From Mucidula mucida (Eukaryota; Basidiomycota; Agaricomycetes; Agaricales; Physalacriaceae), in the NCBI GenBank assembly GCA_015501055.1, contig JADNYV010000005.1:186001-250000 (forward strand): 64,000 bases of DNA, in the 5' to 3' direction. The position numbers and the translations under genes are program-made. Below the pieces are notes generated by a model. That model was not told the DNA's origin and made no database searches. It saw only the letters and a list, made by a program, of their open reading frames with translations. Of this stretch, positions 38,853 to 53,483 are shown one piece after another (the stretch's first letter is position 1; each line of letters begins with the position of its first letter).

Positions 38853-41800
38853 ATGATTGATCACCTTTTTGGTCGCCCAAACCCTTCCTGGAAGCGCGCC
38901 CAGGTGAAGATCCTCTATCCCTGGCTCTACCCAGATCTCACCATGCAGTTCCCTAGGTCTTCATCGTCATCTTCTTCTGGCTTTGGCGTATACTAAAGGG
39001 GACATCCGGACCTCCCAGAATACTATGGCTCAACCGTTTCAACAGGATGCTTCGTGCGCCTCCCTCGCTTCCCATAACCCCCTCATGCTCAAGATTACAC
39101 GTGTTCAGAGCGTTTTACGCCGTGGCAAATCATCGTCAGTACCTTGACTACCGTTTACACGATCAGGAATTTCGACAAGATCCTCGGTTTACAATGTTCG
39201 TGCCCTCTAAGCATAAGTATCCGATCATTATCTCATTCTTTTCCAGCACCCGAACCGCTGGCGAACCTGGTATTGTCTGTTCACGTCGTGCACACAACTA
39301 CTTATCTCCGATTAGTATTCTCCTTCGTATTATAGAGCTACATGGATTACCACAGGTCTCGACACCGGATTTGCCACTGCCATGTCCATCAAACCTAAAT
39401 GGCTCCGAGATATATGTTCTGTTCTCTTTGCTGGATACTACATCCTCTATCCCAATGAAGCAGACGAAAAAGTAAGTCCTCAACTTTTGATCAATATCGC
39501 TGGTAACCCCCGTTATTAGCTACGTCGTTTCAGAGCTGTTCCTACCGTAGAAATGCTGAGGACGACCTGGGAGAAGACGACAAATCCCTATGTGACTTTC
39601 GATATCACCTTCCTAGGGGGCACGACTTATTTCTCAATAGATTCGCGCATTTTCGCCACTGCCTTCTGTCAACATTCGGCGAAAGATTCTTCTTGCTAGG
39701 CCGAAATCTTCAAGTTATCATCGGCCTCTCACCGTCTACCTCTTTTATGCTGGAACTCCAAGCCAATTAAGACAATCTAACGAACTGATCTTGGATATTC
39801 CCGGTGGAGGTTTTATCGCCATGTCTCCCGAACACCACGAAGATCGTCTACGCATATGGGCAAGAACCGCTAAAAGGCCCATTCTTTCCCTTGATTATGG
39901 CAAGGCACCTGAATGTATGTTCTCTCATGATGGTCAGATACACTAATTCCTACTCGCATTCTATAAGATCCCTATCCGTTCGCTATTGATGAAGCCTTTG
40001 ACCTTTATCGTTTGTTAGTGGAATCAGGCAAGTTCGAGATGCATGACAACATCAAACGTTCTGACATTCTGCAAGGCGGTAGTATTATCGGCATGTCTGG
40101 GAAAAATCTCAAGGTCATCATGACTGGGGATTCTGCGTACGTGCGCTGCTTTGAAGCCCTGACACGAGTTCTCAAAATTCTTTAGAGGTGCTTGTATAGG
40201 TGTAAACGTCGTCTTCAAGATCCTTGAGCAACCAATGAATGGCTCAAAACATGCACTGCCGAAACCTCACGCTATGGCTTTGAGCTATGCGGCGTTGGAT
40301 TTCAATTTCACCTCATGGATGACACCGGACAATCTACGCGTCTTAACCTCGGAACAATCTTCTGGTAGCTTGAAAGAGTTAGCCAAGCAAAAGGACCATC
40401 TCAAGAGCGTCGTACGTATTCTTTTACTCTCCAGTCCCGAACCTGAAATCACGGCGTACTACAGAGTCCTTTGAGCATGACGGGCGAGCGACCAGGACAT
40501 AAGAAATTGAAGCACAAGACAAGCTGGAAGGAAAGTCTTCGTGGTTTAAGCGGAAACGATGAAGAGGACTCTACTCCAGACGCGAAGAGCCTTCGTCGCA
40601 GCAAATCTGGCTACCGTATACCCGTGTCAAAAGGATCTTTCTTCAGACCTAGGTCAAACACATTGGGTACAACCGATGATTCCAGTGACTCGGAAGAAGA
40701 ATTTGAACCTCGCAGGGCCGAAGATACCCCCCTCGAGTGCCGTGTAAAGGATGACTATTTTGCGCCTACAGTATCTGTTTTTGAAGACGATGATCCTGAA
40801 CATGCCCACGAACAGGGCATTCTATCGGCGGCAGTCACAGCTGCTAATAACCAGGCATCCCTTCCTCCAAGAACGTCGAGTCACCAACCGCTTGGAACTC
40901 GAGTGACCATGGCAAGCAGGACTGGATACTTCACTGACAGGATTATAGCACCTACTATGGTATGGGGTTCAAGTGATATTGGCCATGGCTGTCTGACTCT
41001 TCTTTAGATGCGGGCTATGGCCATTCTATACATCGGGCCCCACCACGATCCTGACTTTGCGACTGATTATCGCATCTCGCCTGTGCTTGCACCAAGTCAC
41101 CTTCTTGCGCAGTTCCCTCCCCTTTTGATGCAGTGCGGAGAGAAAGACCCCTTTGTGGACGATACTGTTGTTTTTGCTGGCCGTGTCAGAGAGGCCAAGC
41201 GCGCGCGAAAGGTGGAATTAGATCTTGCACTGTCTGGTAAGAGCGCTCGGTTCGGCGAGTCGCTCAGGATAAGCGGCACAGAAGCGCCAACCGATAATCG
41301 CAAATCGAGTATGAGACGGGAGAGAGACCGGCTTGCTCTAGAGACCGAGGATGATTGGGCTCAAATAGTGATATTTTCTGAGTGGTCGCATGGATATCTG
41401 CAAATGCCGCTGATCATGCCCGAAGCAGTCACGGTAAGACCAATACAGTCGTGGAGTATGCTCTATTGAACCAAGTCTAGGTCATTGAAGAGTTAGCAGA
41501 GTGGATGGATGACGCGTTCAGTCGCTTCCTCGAACCTGGTCATCAGAGATCTCCCTCAAATAAACCCTCGACTCTGCCCAACTCTCGTCAAAATTCAGGA
41601 CCTGCAGTACAGAAGAGTAAACCACAGCCCAGCCCTTACACTACAGAAACAGAAACGGATGACGGCGGAATAACCTTTGTACCCAAAAGATATCAAAAGA
41701 CATCGCCGACGAGCTCCGGAGATGACAAGGCGGGATCAACGGCTCGTAACTCGCCTATCAGCGATGGAGTAGCTCATGTCCAGCCGACAGAATCCTCAGA

Positions 41801-42005
41801 GACAGGACAGCATGATTCAGACCCAGATTATAGCCTGGGTGTGATGTTGGGGCTCATTGACGGGTACGAAGTTCCTTCGAACCAAGCAGACGGCCAGAAA
41901 CCAAGCGGACCAAGGCAAACTGGGATTACCATCAGCGAAACTGAGCTCATGCGTCGGCGGCGTTTGTTGGATTCACATCTAAACACTTCTATTAGCTCGC
42001 GATAA
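38853..42005 (+). CDS. Hormone-sensitive-lipase-family alpha/beta hydrolase
   Basis: An HSL-type lipase/esterase. It begins MIDHLFGRPNPSWKRAQ, with an intron before a membrane-seeking segment (VFIVIFFWLW). The family N-terminal region follows (FTPWQIIVSTLTTVYTIRNF, APEPLANL, ATWITTGLDTGF, AVPTVEMLRTTWEKT). The catalytic core has the oxyanion loop DIPGGGFIAMSP, the nucleophile elbow GDSAG (split by an intron), the acid in CGEKDPFVDD and the His in WSHGY. Between Ser and Asp lies an insert of about 170 residues of disordered, charged sequence (KHKTSWKESLRGLSG, DAKSLRRSKSGYR, SSDSEEEFEPRR), and after the His a disordered tail of about 190 residues. One intron is GC-AG (40028-40075). An apparent frame break near 39050-39120 is explained by a 58-base intron (gtttca...ctcaag). 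Likely substrates are acylglycerols or steryl esters. Confidence 0.85.
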
Positions 42006-42050
42006 TTTTGTACATCTAGATACTTCCATTAGCTCGCGATGATTGTGTAC
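41985..42050 (+). repeat. Imperfect 37-base tandem duplication across the lipase stop codon
   Basis: Unit 1 begins acttctattagctcgcgata at 41985 and unit 2 begins acttccattagctcgcgatg at 42022. Both continue to a gtac, with a few substitutions. The lipase stop codon (42003-42005) lies in the first copy. Confidence 0.7.
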
Positions 42051-42254
42051 AACAAGCCTATGTCACTTAATACTTAACTTTAATTCTACTAGACGTTCAA
42101 CGTCCAGGAAATGAACACAATGGAGGTTTCCAGTATCGGCAATGAAAGTACGCTCTGCGGCTGTCGGGCCGGGAGGCCACCATGGACATATGGGGCAAGA
42201 TGTCGGAGACGGGCCGCAAAACTCACACGTGGCCGCACTCACAACCTCACGCTC

Positions 42255-45064
42255 ATGACCACCGCCGAGACCAACTTTTCTGGCGCTCTCGCAACATGGC
42301 GAGGTATCTGGCGGTATAATTGTTCGAATATCTATTTGACTGGATAATTCATAGATGTAAATCTTACCGACCTCCAGAAGACGCTTGACGCGCAGGGAGT
42401 CGAGGTTATTGACAACCAAAAGGCGAACCTCGTCGGTCGGAAAGGTCTCTCAGACAAAACGAAAGGTGTATATACAGTGAGAATAATTGCACATGGCTTA
42501 CCATATATCTAGAGTTCAAACGACTTTCCGATGACGACAAGGTACCTGCTATTAAAGGCTTGCTGAAAGGTGCTTAGAGTGCATGCATCATCGTTCGACG
42601 CGCTCATACTCCTTCCAGCGTACCAGACGGAGATTGACGCCCTAACCAAACGATCGCGCATGGCCGAGAATGCTTTCCTGGACCTCTACAAAGTACTCGC
42701 TGAGGCACCCGACCCATATCCGCTATTGGAGGCAGCTGTTGTACGCCCATTCTTCTTCAACTCATTCTCCAACCCCTCACGCTTCGCAGGACCAGACCGT
42801 CAAAATTGCTGAGGCTCGAGATCTAGAGCATGAACTCCAACGATACCGAGAAGAGAACGCTGAATTGAAGAAACGTGTCTCGGAAACATCCAACATCGAG
42901 GCGGCCAAGAAGAAGGTGGACTCGAAGTGGAGCAACTCGAAGCCAAGGTGCGTCGCCTTGTTCATACCTGTGATTGCATAGCGTGTTGAACGCGTTATAG
43001 ATGGAGGACATGATCAACGACCGCGTATCCCAGAAGGAGAACGAACTTAATGCTACATATGACGAACGCTTGAGGAACTATGAGGAAAGGTTGGAATCTA
43101 ACTGGTCACAGCTTCTAGCCTTGAACTTTTACAGGGAGCAGGATTTGCAGCGCCAAGTGTCGTTGACGAAATCTCAATTAAGGGAACTGCGCATGTCGAA
43201 CGAGGATTCTCAGGCGAAACTCGTAAATCATAGCTCGAAACAAGGTGCGGGCAAGTGTGTGGCGCTGAATCGAATTCATCGACAGTTCAATAGACCAGGA
43301 AGTCGTTGCAAAGCTCGCCGAGGTGGATATGATGGTAGCCGACCTTGAATTTGCTAATAGTCGCGTCGCCAATGTGGAAAGACGGAATGTGAGTTATTTC
43401 GTCGTATATTGCAAAGGCTTTCTCTCAATCCCCGCGGTTAGGAAGTCCTCAGGGCCGAACTGGAAGCTATGCGCAGTGGAGCTGAAAGTTCTGACCGGTG
43501 CGTCGAAAGGACATTCGCGCCATTTCTGTAGGCTTACCTCCCACCAGTACCAATGAACTTCAAGTCAAGGTGGCGGAGTACGAGGCGGAAGTCGAGCGCA
43601 TGGCGGGCGTTCTAGAAACCCAAAAGATGGCCATGTTAGAGCTTGAGCACACTGCAAAGAAGAGTAAAGATGATATGACACGAGAAATACAGAAGAAGGT
43701 AGGCAGATGCCTGTCCGCAGACTCACGCTGACATTCTTATCGGTCAGGTGGCCGAGATTGATACCTTAAAGCATCGCTTGAAGCAGTACAGCGACTATGA
43801 CGAGATAAAGCGAGAGCTAGGAATAATGAAGGTGAGCATGCGCATAGCTTCTCAAGCGCTCACCTTTATCTTCTAATCATATTCGATAGTATGTCGAGTT
43901 TGCTGGATTCGACGAGGACATAGATGAAGATGGCGATCAAATTCGAGGATATGAAGTGGGAGTGCAACTTCCTAATCCGAATGCCGAGAAAGCCCACGAG
44001 CAACAGGGCAAATCGCTAGAGGCGCTTCTGGCCACGAAGAACAAACGTCTCTTGGAGGAGCTTACCAAATTCCGGGTATGTGCCTCCATCTTCTTCCATT
44101 ATGTTACCTGCCGTAACATACCTTTATTCCAATCAGATCCTTCATAGCGAACTGGAGACCTCATTGCAAGCGGCTCAAGACCGGCTCAGCTCCACGGCGA
44201 ACGAACTAGAGAAGCAACGAGACTTGAACGAGAAGCTTGAGAATGATCTGTTGTCCATGAACAAACATGGAGTCAATGGCGATTCTATACCTTCAGAGTC
44301 ATCTGACGTTCTAGCCGGTCTTGATTTGGGCAAGAAATCCGTAGGCACATTTCTTGACCTGCATACCGGTGGTGTACTGATATAAGTTCAGGACAGCACT
44401 TCTGTCAGAACGACGCCAATACCGTTCACCTCCTCTGCCGATACCTCCATCCTTCCGATTGTCACCAGTCAGAGAGACCGTTTCCGCCAACGAAACGCCG
44501 AGCTGGAAGAGGCAAGTAGCTGTCATCAGCAGATATGCCAGCAGTAATTCTCATAACGTATGTTGCAGGAGCTACGGAAACAGGCTCAGATTATTTCTGA
44601 TATCAGAGCGGAGGTTAAGAACCTGCAATCGGATAATCTCAAGTTGTACGAGAAGGTCCGGTATATGCAAAGCTACAGGGAGGAGGCTGGTACTCGACCT
44701 GTGACTAGTCAGCTTGATCCTCTACCGGCACCATCGCGGAGCGATGACATGAGCAAGTACCAAGCCCGTTACGAAGCTGCTATGAACCCCTTCGAAGCGT
44801 TCCGTGGTCGGGTATGTCAATCTCTCCCTACAACACTCTTTGTGTCTCATCAGGCTGTTCGTAACAGGAGGCGACTAGAGCATATCAAAATTTAAACGCC
44901 ATCGAGCGGGGTGTATTAACAGTGACCAAGGCCATCCTCAGCAATCGGCGGGCTAGGACATTCTTATATTTTACGCCCTCGCTCTACATCTCCTCGTCAT
45001 GTTTACTTCTTACGAATGTACCTCGTCAAGTACACAACTGGAGAAAGCTCCTTATCGGTCATGA
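42255..45064 (+). CDS. COY1: Golgi CASP-like coiled-coil protein (Coy1 homologue), one-base frame break near the 3' end
   Basis: CASP/Coy1 is a Golgi tether with a long coiled coil and a C-terminal membrane anchor, acting in retrograde transport. It begins MTTAETNFSGALATWRD, followed by LTDLQKTLDAQGVEVIDNQK, KEFKRLSDDDK and AYQTEIDALTKRSRMAENAF, the diagnostic N-terminal block. Many short exons of coiled coil follow (ARDLEHELQRYREENAELKK, EVDMMVADLEFANSRVANVE, ELQVKVAEYEAEVERM, VAEIDTLKHRLKQY, RDRFRQRNAELEE). The C-terminal signature is YEAAMNPFEAFRG, then RAYQNLNAIERGVLTVTKAI, then the anchor. The frame breaks at a TTTT run (44969-44972): only the shifted frame gives YALALHLLVMFTSYECTS, the expected anchor and luminal tail, ending at 45064. 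Left as read, the tail becomes TPSLYISS..., without the anchor. Confidence 0.85.
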
Positions 45065-45198
45065 TATACATAGTTATTATTAACTCTACTACTACCCACA
45101 GCCGATATGATAATGCAATAGGACATGGTATTTACGACAAATGTATACTAGTACACAATGGTTGGATGCGATGATGAGGAATAATGGTTGTCCGAGGT

Positions 45199-47484
45199 TA
45201 GGCACGAGCCTTCTTGGCGTTAACGTTGGCGCGATGAAAAGTGAGAGCACGGTCGACAGCAGTCAAGACGGGTTGCATAGCCTACATCAACATTTGAACA
45301 CTCTTACACATGTGATGAGAGATGAGGCTTACAGTTTGTATCTTATGAGAGTCTACCCCCTGGGAATGGGAAGTCGCCACAATAGCCGCGACCTTTTCAT
45401 GCGTTTTTGCGAGATAGCCGGCCATCTTAGCGGCCTTTGTAGCTCTCTGAGCCGGGGTAGCTATTGAGAGCGTCTGGTCAGATACATTAGGGTACGTCGC
45501 AGCCCAGAACTGCCGCAAGAATTCGTTGGCGGCAGTCTGGCATGTTGTCATTTGGGTGAAAAGCCCTTCGGGGATATCGTCTGCCGAAATCAGAATGGGC
45601 CGAGACGATGAGTAGAGCAGACCTACTTTCTCGTGATTTGACGTCTAGTCGCGCACGGACATTGTCGGTCATGGAGAAAAGAGCAACGTCGCTGGGTTTG
45701 CGTTCAAGTTTGAACTGTAAACAGGAATGGCATGAGAAGTATTGGAAGTAGCGGCGAGCATACTTGAGCGAGATCCATGTCCCATGAACGTATACCGTCC
45801 TGTAGTCCACTTACTATGGTGGTCAGATCCAAGGACTGTACAGTTATTCAGCGAGATCCTTCATATACGAATATCTCACAAACCTGGTGACCATTTTCCA
45901 CTTGACTGCTCATGCGCCCTTCAAAATAGCGCTGCCTATCCTGCATTTCAAGAATAATGCCATTGGATGCTTCCGGGTCATGTAAATCATCAAAATCGAG
46001 CATAGCCTCGTCGTCCTGAAATTGCGATTTGAACAAACGTCCTTCGCAAGTCATGACGCACTCACTTCAAGTCTTCGACGTTTCGAAGGTGGGTTATCAC
46101 CTCTGGTGGCACATGTTGGAAGGTCATAAATTTAGAAAAAGAGGCAACGTACAGTGCAGAGTTCAAGAGCCGTTCTGAATGCTCGTTGAATTTGCGTATT
46201 AATGGTAGTGCGCCGCGCTGTCGACCTGCTTGCATTGTTATGTCTTTTTCATTCCCTGTCTGTTGGCGGCTCGGGTAAAAGTACGTGGCCGCTCAAAGAC
46301 ACTCACGTCGTCGTGGTCTTCCCGGGTTGCGCCCAGGTTGATAAACAGATCCGCAAGTTCAGGACGCTGCCTTCGCGGTTCCAAGTCTGGGCGCTGTCAA
46401 TGTACGAGTTATCATCAGCCTTGGAGCGTACTCACCGTCATCATCCTTTTCAAGATACTTGTCAAATATTGGGTCTGCCTTGACGACATGTTGCGCGGCA
46501 GAGGACCGAATGGATGCGCGATGAGCATTGAACAGTTTTGATTGAAAGTAGCGTTTCCAGAATTGCTCTTCGGACAACTTATTGGGAACATTATCGCTAT
46601 ATGCTGTTGCTACAACTGGATATTCGTCAAAGATATCATGCACGAGCTGAGGTGTTATTCGAATCTTGATTTCGCCGCCTTCTACGGTCTCGGGCCTCGG
46701 GTCTACAAGCTGGCCTGGTTTGCCTTTGCGTTGACTTTCGGCAGCTGCTTGAGCAAGAACGAGATGCTGCAATTGTTGTAAGAGAGAGAGAAAAAAGCGA
46801 AAGCAATAAGCGCACCTCTCTGCCTTCCCAAAACTCTGCTTCCGTGATCTGACCGCCAATGACTAGGTCTCGGTGCAAGGCGCCTAGCTCGGGATTGCTG
46901 AGGAGAACAGTCTTTCTGAGTCGGAAATCGCGTGCAGGATCATCTCCAGTGATAGTGGGAGTAGCGCGAGTCTCGTTGCTTGAAACAGATGCGGCTCTCG
47001 AAAGTGGCGGTTTAATGATAGAGGGCACCAGAGGCCTGGGTGTAGACGCGTTGAACACTGGGGTCGACGCGGTCTGTGGTACCGGAAGAATAGGGATTCG
47101 TGCAGCGAGTGCTGCTGCGTTTTTGTTGCGTCCGATGATGGTGGTGAGCTCTGTTTTGAATCGCTCGCGGTCGGCGAGTGCGACATCTCTCGGTGACGCC
47201 GTGAAGATGAAAAAATGGCTGCTGTCGTCGTTGACGAGGGCGAGTTTGAGTTTGACCTGGGGTGCATCCTGCTTGCTACAAAAGAGGGCTGGGGAGGCGA
47301 TGAGCGAGAAAGTGTGGCGTGAAAGAAAAGAGCACGGACAGGCAGCGTCTGGATGGGCGACTCTGACGGAAGGAGCGGATTTAGCGTCCTGTGTCCATTG
47401 TAGGTGGGTGTCGGTGAGCGTTAGTGTGCCCGACAGTTTCTTCCAGCTCGCTTTTGCCGTGCAGACAGTCGCAGTTGGAGGCAT
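45199..47484 (-). CDS. TFB1: TFIIH subunit Tfb1 (p62)
   Basis: Tfb1 is a core TFIIH subunit whose PH domain binds activators, TFIIE and repair factors. The minus-strand start gives the PH domain (ATVCTAKASWKKLSGTLTLT, THLQWTQDA, VKLKLALVNDDSSHFFIF, RERFKTELTTIIGRN). A Thr/Pro-rich linker follows, then two BSD domains: RKTVLLSNPELGALHRDLVI with EAEFWEG, and ITPQLVHDIFDEYPVV with SEEQFWKRYFQSKLF. Later exons include DPIFDKYLEKDDDG and LEPRRQ...ELADLFINLG. The last exons give FLRQFWAATYPN, KMAGYLAKTHEKVAAIV and AMQPVLTAVDRALTFH, ending KKARA. A 218-residue open frame on the plus strand across the first exon is an antisense shadow. Its start is only about 60 bases from the divergent phosphatase gene. 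Confidence 0.9.
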
Positions 47485-47543
47485 GCCATTTGATCCGAGT
47501 CACCCATTGCTCTAAATGGCTCAGGCACCTTTTACTCACAACC

Positions 47544-48552
47544 ATGGTCAAGCGCCTCATCGTATATGATTTCGACTGGTCGGCCGCTGTTGCTTGCTCG
47601 TCTATACTCTGTTAATTCTGTACAGGTCCATGGCCGACCAGGACTCGGATCGCTGGATCTTTGAGTGCCTAGCAATCGACATCCGTCGGAAGATGGACGA
47701 TCTCGAAAAAGATGTGCAGTGGACCGACATTGTGTGAGATGCATCCAGTGCACTTTCTGCTCTTGCGAACCATATCTCTAGCACCCAGTCCCTTCGCGAA
47801 GGCCATGCGCGCGGTATTACGCGCCAACAAATCGAAGATACCCTCAGGGCCATGCCATTCGTCGGTCGATTCTTTATTATACCCATTTGACGTGTCTAAA
47901 CATACATACTATCTAGCACCCTGCAATGGAGCGCGCCATAAAAACTACCAAGGCCAAGGGCGACACCACCTTTTTCTGCCTCTCCAATGCCAACTCTGTT
48001 TTCATTTCCACCATCTTGGAGGTTTGATCCTCTGCTTCATCCATCCTTCTTGCCTTGACCTCGGCTTCCAAGTCCAAAGGCCTCTCCTACGCCTTTGAGG
48101 AGATCGTAACTAATCCAGCTACCTGGCAAGAGTCAGGTCTATTGGACCTTCGTCGAAGAATAGATCCCGATGGTGAACAACACACTTGCACCGTCGGCTG
48201 TAGTCCGAATATGTGCAAAGGTAAGCATAGCAGCGATGCTTGATCATTTATCGATATCTCGCTCGGTCCAGGAGCCGAACTCGATGCGTTCTTGAAAAGA
48301 CATGGTGAATACGACCAAGTCATATACGTTGGCGATGGGTCCAACGATTTCTGCCCAGTCCTCCGATTGAGAAGGCGAGTAAGGCTTTTATTCGAATACA
48401 CGCCAACTCATAGTGGCACTAGTCAAGACCTAGTCCTATGCCGTACAATGCGGGGTCTGCAGCGCCGCATCACGAAAGAGGGAGGGCTCAAATGTCAGAT
48501 CAAGTATTGGGAGGGCGCTTGGGAGATAGAAGAGTTGTACGCCACATTTTAG
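47544..48552 (+). CDS. HAD-superfamily phosphatase, PHOSPHO1/2 type
   Basis: Introns 47579-47625, 47734-47781, 47861-47916, 48022-48072, 48221-48271 and a GC-AG intron 48375-48422 give 235 residues. HAD motif I is DFDWSMADQDSD; the usual Thr/Val after DxD is replaced by Ser-Met, as in the fungal PHOSPHO group, with the first Asp as nucleophile. Motif II corresponds to FFCLSNANS. Motif III/IV is YVGDGSNDFCPVLRL with the metal-binding Asp pair. Members hydrolyse phosphoethanolamine, phosphocholine or pyridoxal phosphate, and the sequence does not decide the substrate. The Cys-rich stretch HTCTVGCSPNMCKG is typical of the family. Divergent from Tfb1 and convergent with Yak1. Confidence 0.82.
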
Positions 48553-48702
48553 ACCATAGACAGAATGAAGAGGCTGGCTCCAGAAATTCAATAGATTGCA
48601 GACCAAGTGTGTAGTAATGAGATTGCACAAATAAGCAGTATTTCAGCGAGTTGAAAGATGATCGGTGGCCTCACCGCAAGAACGGAGAATCATGTACACT
48701 AA

Positions 48703-52107
<3,405 letters not shown>

Positions 52108-53483
52108 TTTAGCGCGTACTGTCAGTGGGGGAGCAAGAGCCAGCGACAAGGTCGATGGAAGCTCGGACAAACAAGACAGATCACATCACAAGTAACTTCA
52201 AATTCCTTCAGCCACCATAGCTCTTCCGCTACAACAGACCTGTCTTTGCTGGCCTACTATGCGCTCTGATACCAGCCGCTTGCTCTCAGCCTCGAACCTC
52301 TTTTCTGCGAACTACGTCTTGGGTTGGCTGTACTTAATTCGTGCCCAGCCTTACTGCCCTGCTCGTTGCACTAGTCGGCCTTCCTTGATGATGCTGTATA
52401 AATCTATCTCTGTTTGACCCGCAGACGCCACCCATATCGTAAACTTGGTTACAGGACCAGTCGCATTCCGTCCATCCTCTGGGATCCAATCATCGGCGTT
52501 TGTAATCAGCCTGAATTCAAGCATAATCAGACGTACTCATGCAGTATTAGTTTATCCAAGCATTTTCTGACATTTCTCAGACGAAATCATACTCAATGTC
52601 GGTCGAAACGAGGCGTTCCTCGTGTTCCTCTCTTTGTCAGTGCTAAATCTAGTGGCGGTTGCGGTCGGAGCGACCCTGCTCTTGTGGAGAGCGAGGCCTG
52701 CGCGTCAGGCCAACTTGGATTATGCACACGTCCCCCGCTATCGTATCTACAGAAAAACTTTCCAAACGCGCCTCCCATCTTTCTAGACACGCCGTCATGA
52801 ACGCTAATAAATGACGCGACTGCTGCTGAACATACATAACTCACGATGAACGTACAGAAACTGCCAGCCCTGTGGTATGCTCTGCATGTATGTCTTGGTA
52901 TTCGGACCATGCCAGCGCTACCATCCTATTCTGTAGAACAGACGTTCTGCCTACCTTGCAGCTCTTCCTCTCGTCAGAGAAGGACGACTTCAAACGAAGG
53001 TGGACGTGTTACAGAAGACTATTGTGGAGATTTGGACGTGGGCACTAGCGGGGAAGAGAAGGGAAGATGCCTGTATGTGTGCTCCTTCCTTTCATGATAT
53101 GTCTCCTTGCTTGAGACACTCTTCAGGTTTCTGTTGTCTACAATCAAACTCGTCAGGTTGCATTGCCCCAGTGATTTGGACATCGCTTACAACCTTGCTT
53201 GCATCACTTTTGTCGTGCTGATCTCGTACATAAGTATCTTATTCAGGTCAGACTCATGGTCTATATCGTTGTCGCGATGTCCGGTCTTCGGTCCTAAGAT
53301 GAACGAGGGAATATAGAAAGGGATGCGCGGTCGCTTCTACTCGGTTGCGCGCCGCTGGACTAACCTTCAGTTGTCCGTCGGTTAGCGATGTACTCCTGCA
53401 GTTCTTATGCAAGCATTTTCTTGTCACCTGTAAAGCGAAATCTTACTTAAAGCCTGAATGTCAGACGAAGCGAGCAGTGCCTC
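52108..53483. other. Intergenic region containing a decayed gene copy
   Basis: About 1.4 kb between Yak1 and the arylsulfotransferase-family gene. It holds the Yak1 promoter, the decayed first-exon copy at about 52525-52715, and near 52930-53050 a coding-like scrap (LQLFLSSEKDDFKRRW) that I cannot place. No intact gene is seen. Confidence 0.55.
52525..52715 (+). pseudogene. Decayed partial copy of the arylsulfotransferase-family gene 5' end
   Basis: This stretch matches 53405-53582, the 5' flank and signal-peptide exon of the neighbouring gene, with many substitutions and small indels. Shared runs include caagcattttct, agtggcggt/cgtggcggt, ctcttgtggagag/cttttgtggagaa and gcgtcaggccaacttgga/gcatcaggccaacttgga. 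The start codon and reading frame are lost, and similarity ends shortly after the exon's middle. It is a truncated tandem duplicate. Confidence 0.75.

Noticed and set aside
39050..39130. Apparent frameshift in the lipase N-terminal region
   Set aside because: A 58-base intron (gtttca to ctcaag) joins the flanking exons in phase, giving FTPWQIIVSTL, so no error need be assumed.
46859..47515. 218-residue open frame on the plus strand
   Set aside because: It is antisense to the TFB1 PH-domain exon, which has clear family motifs.
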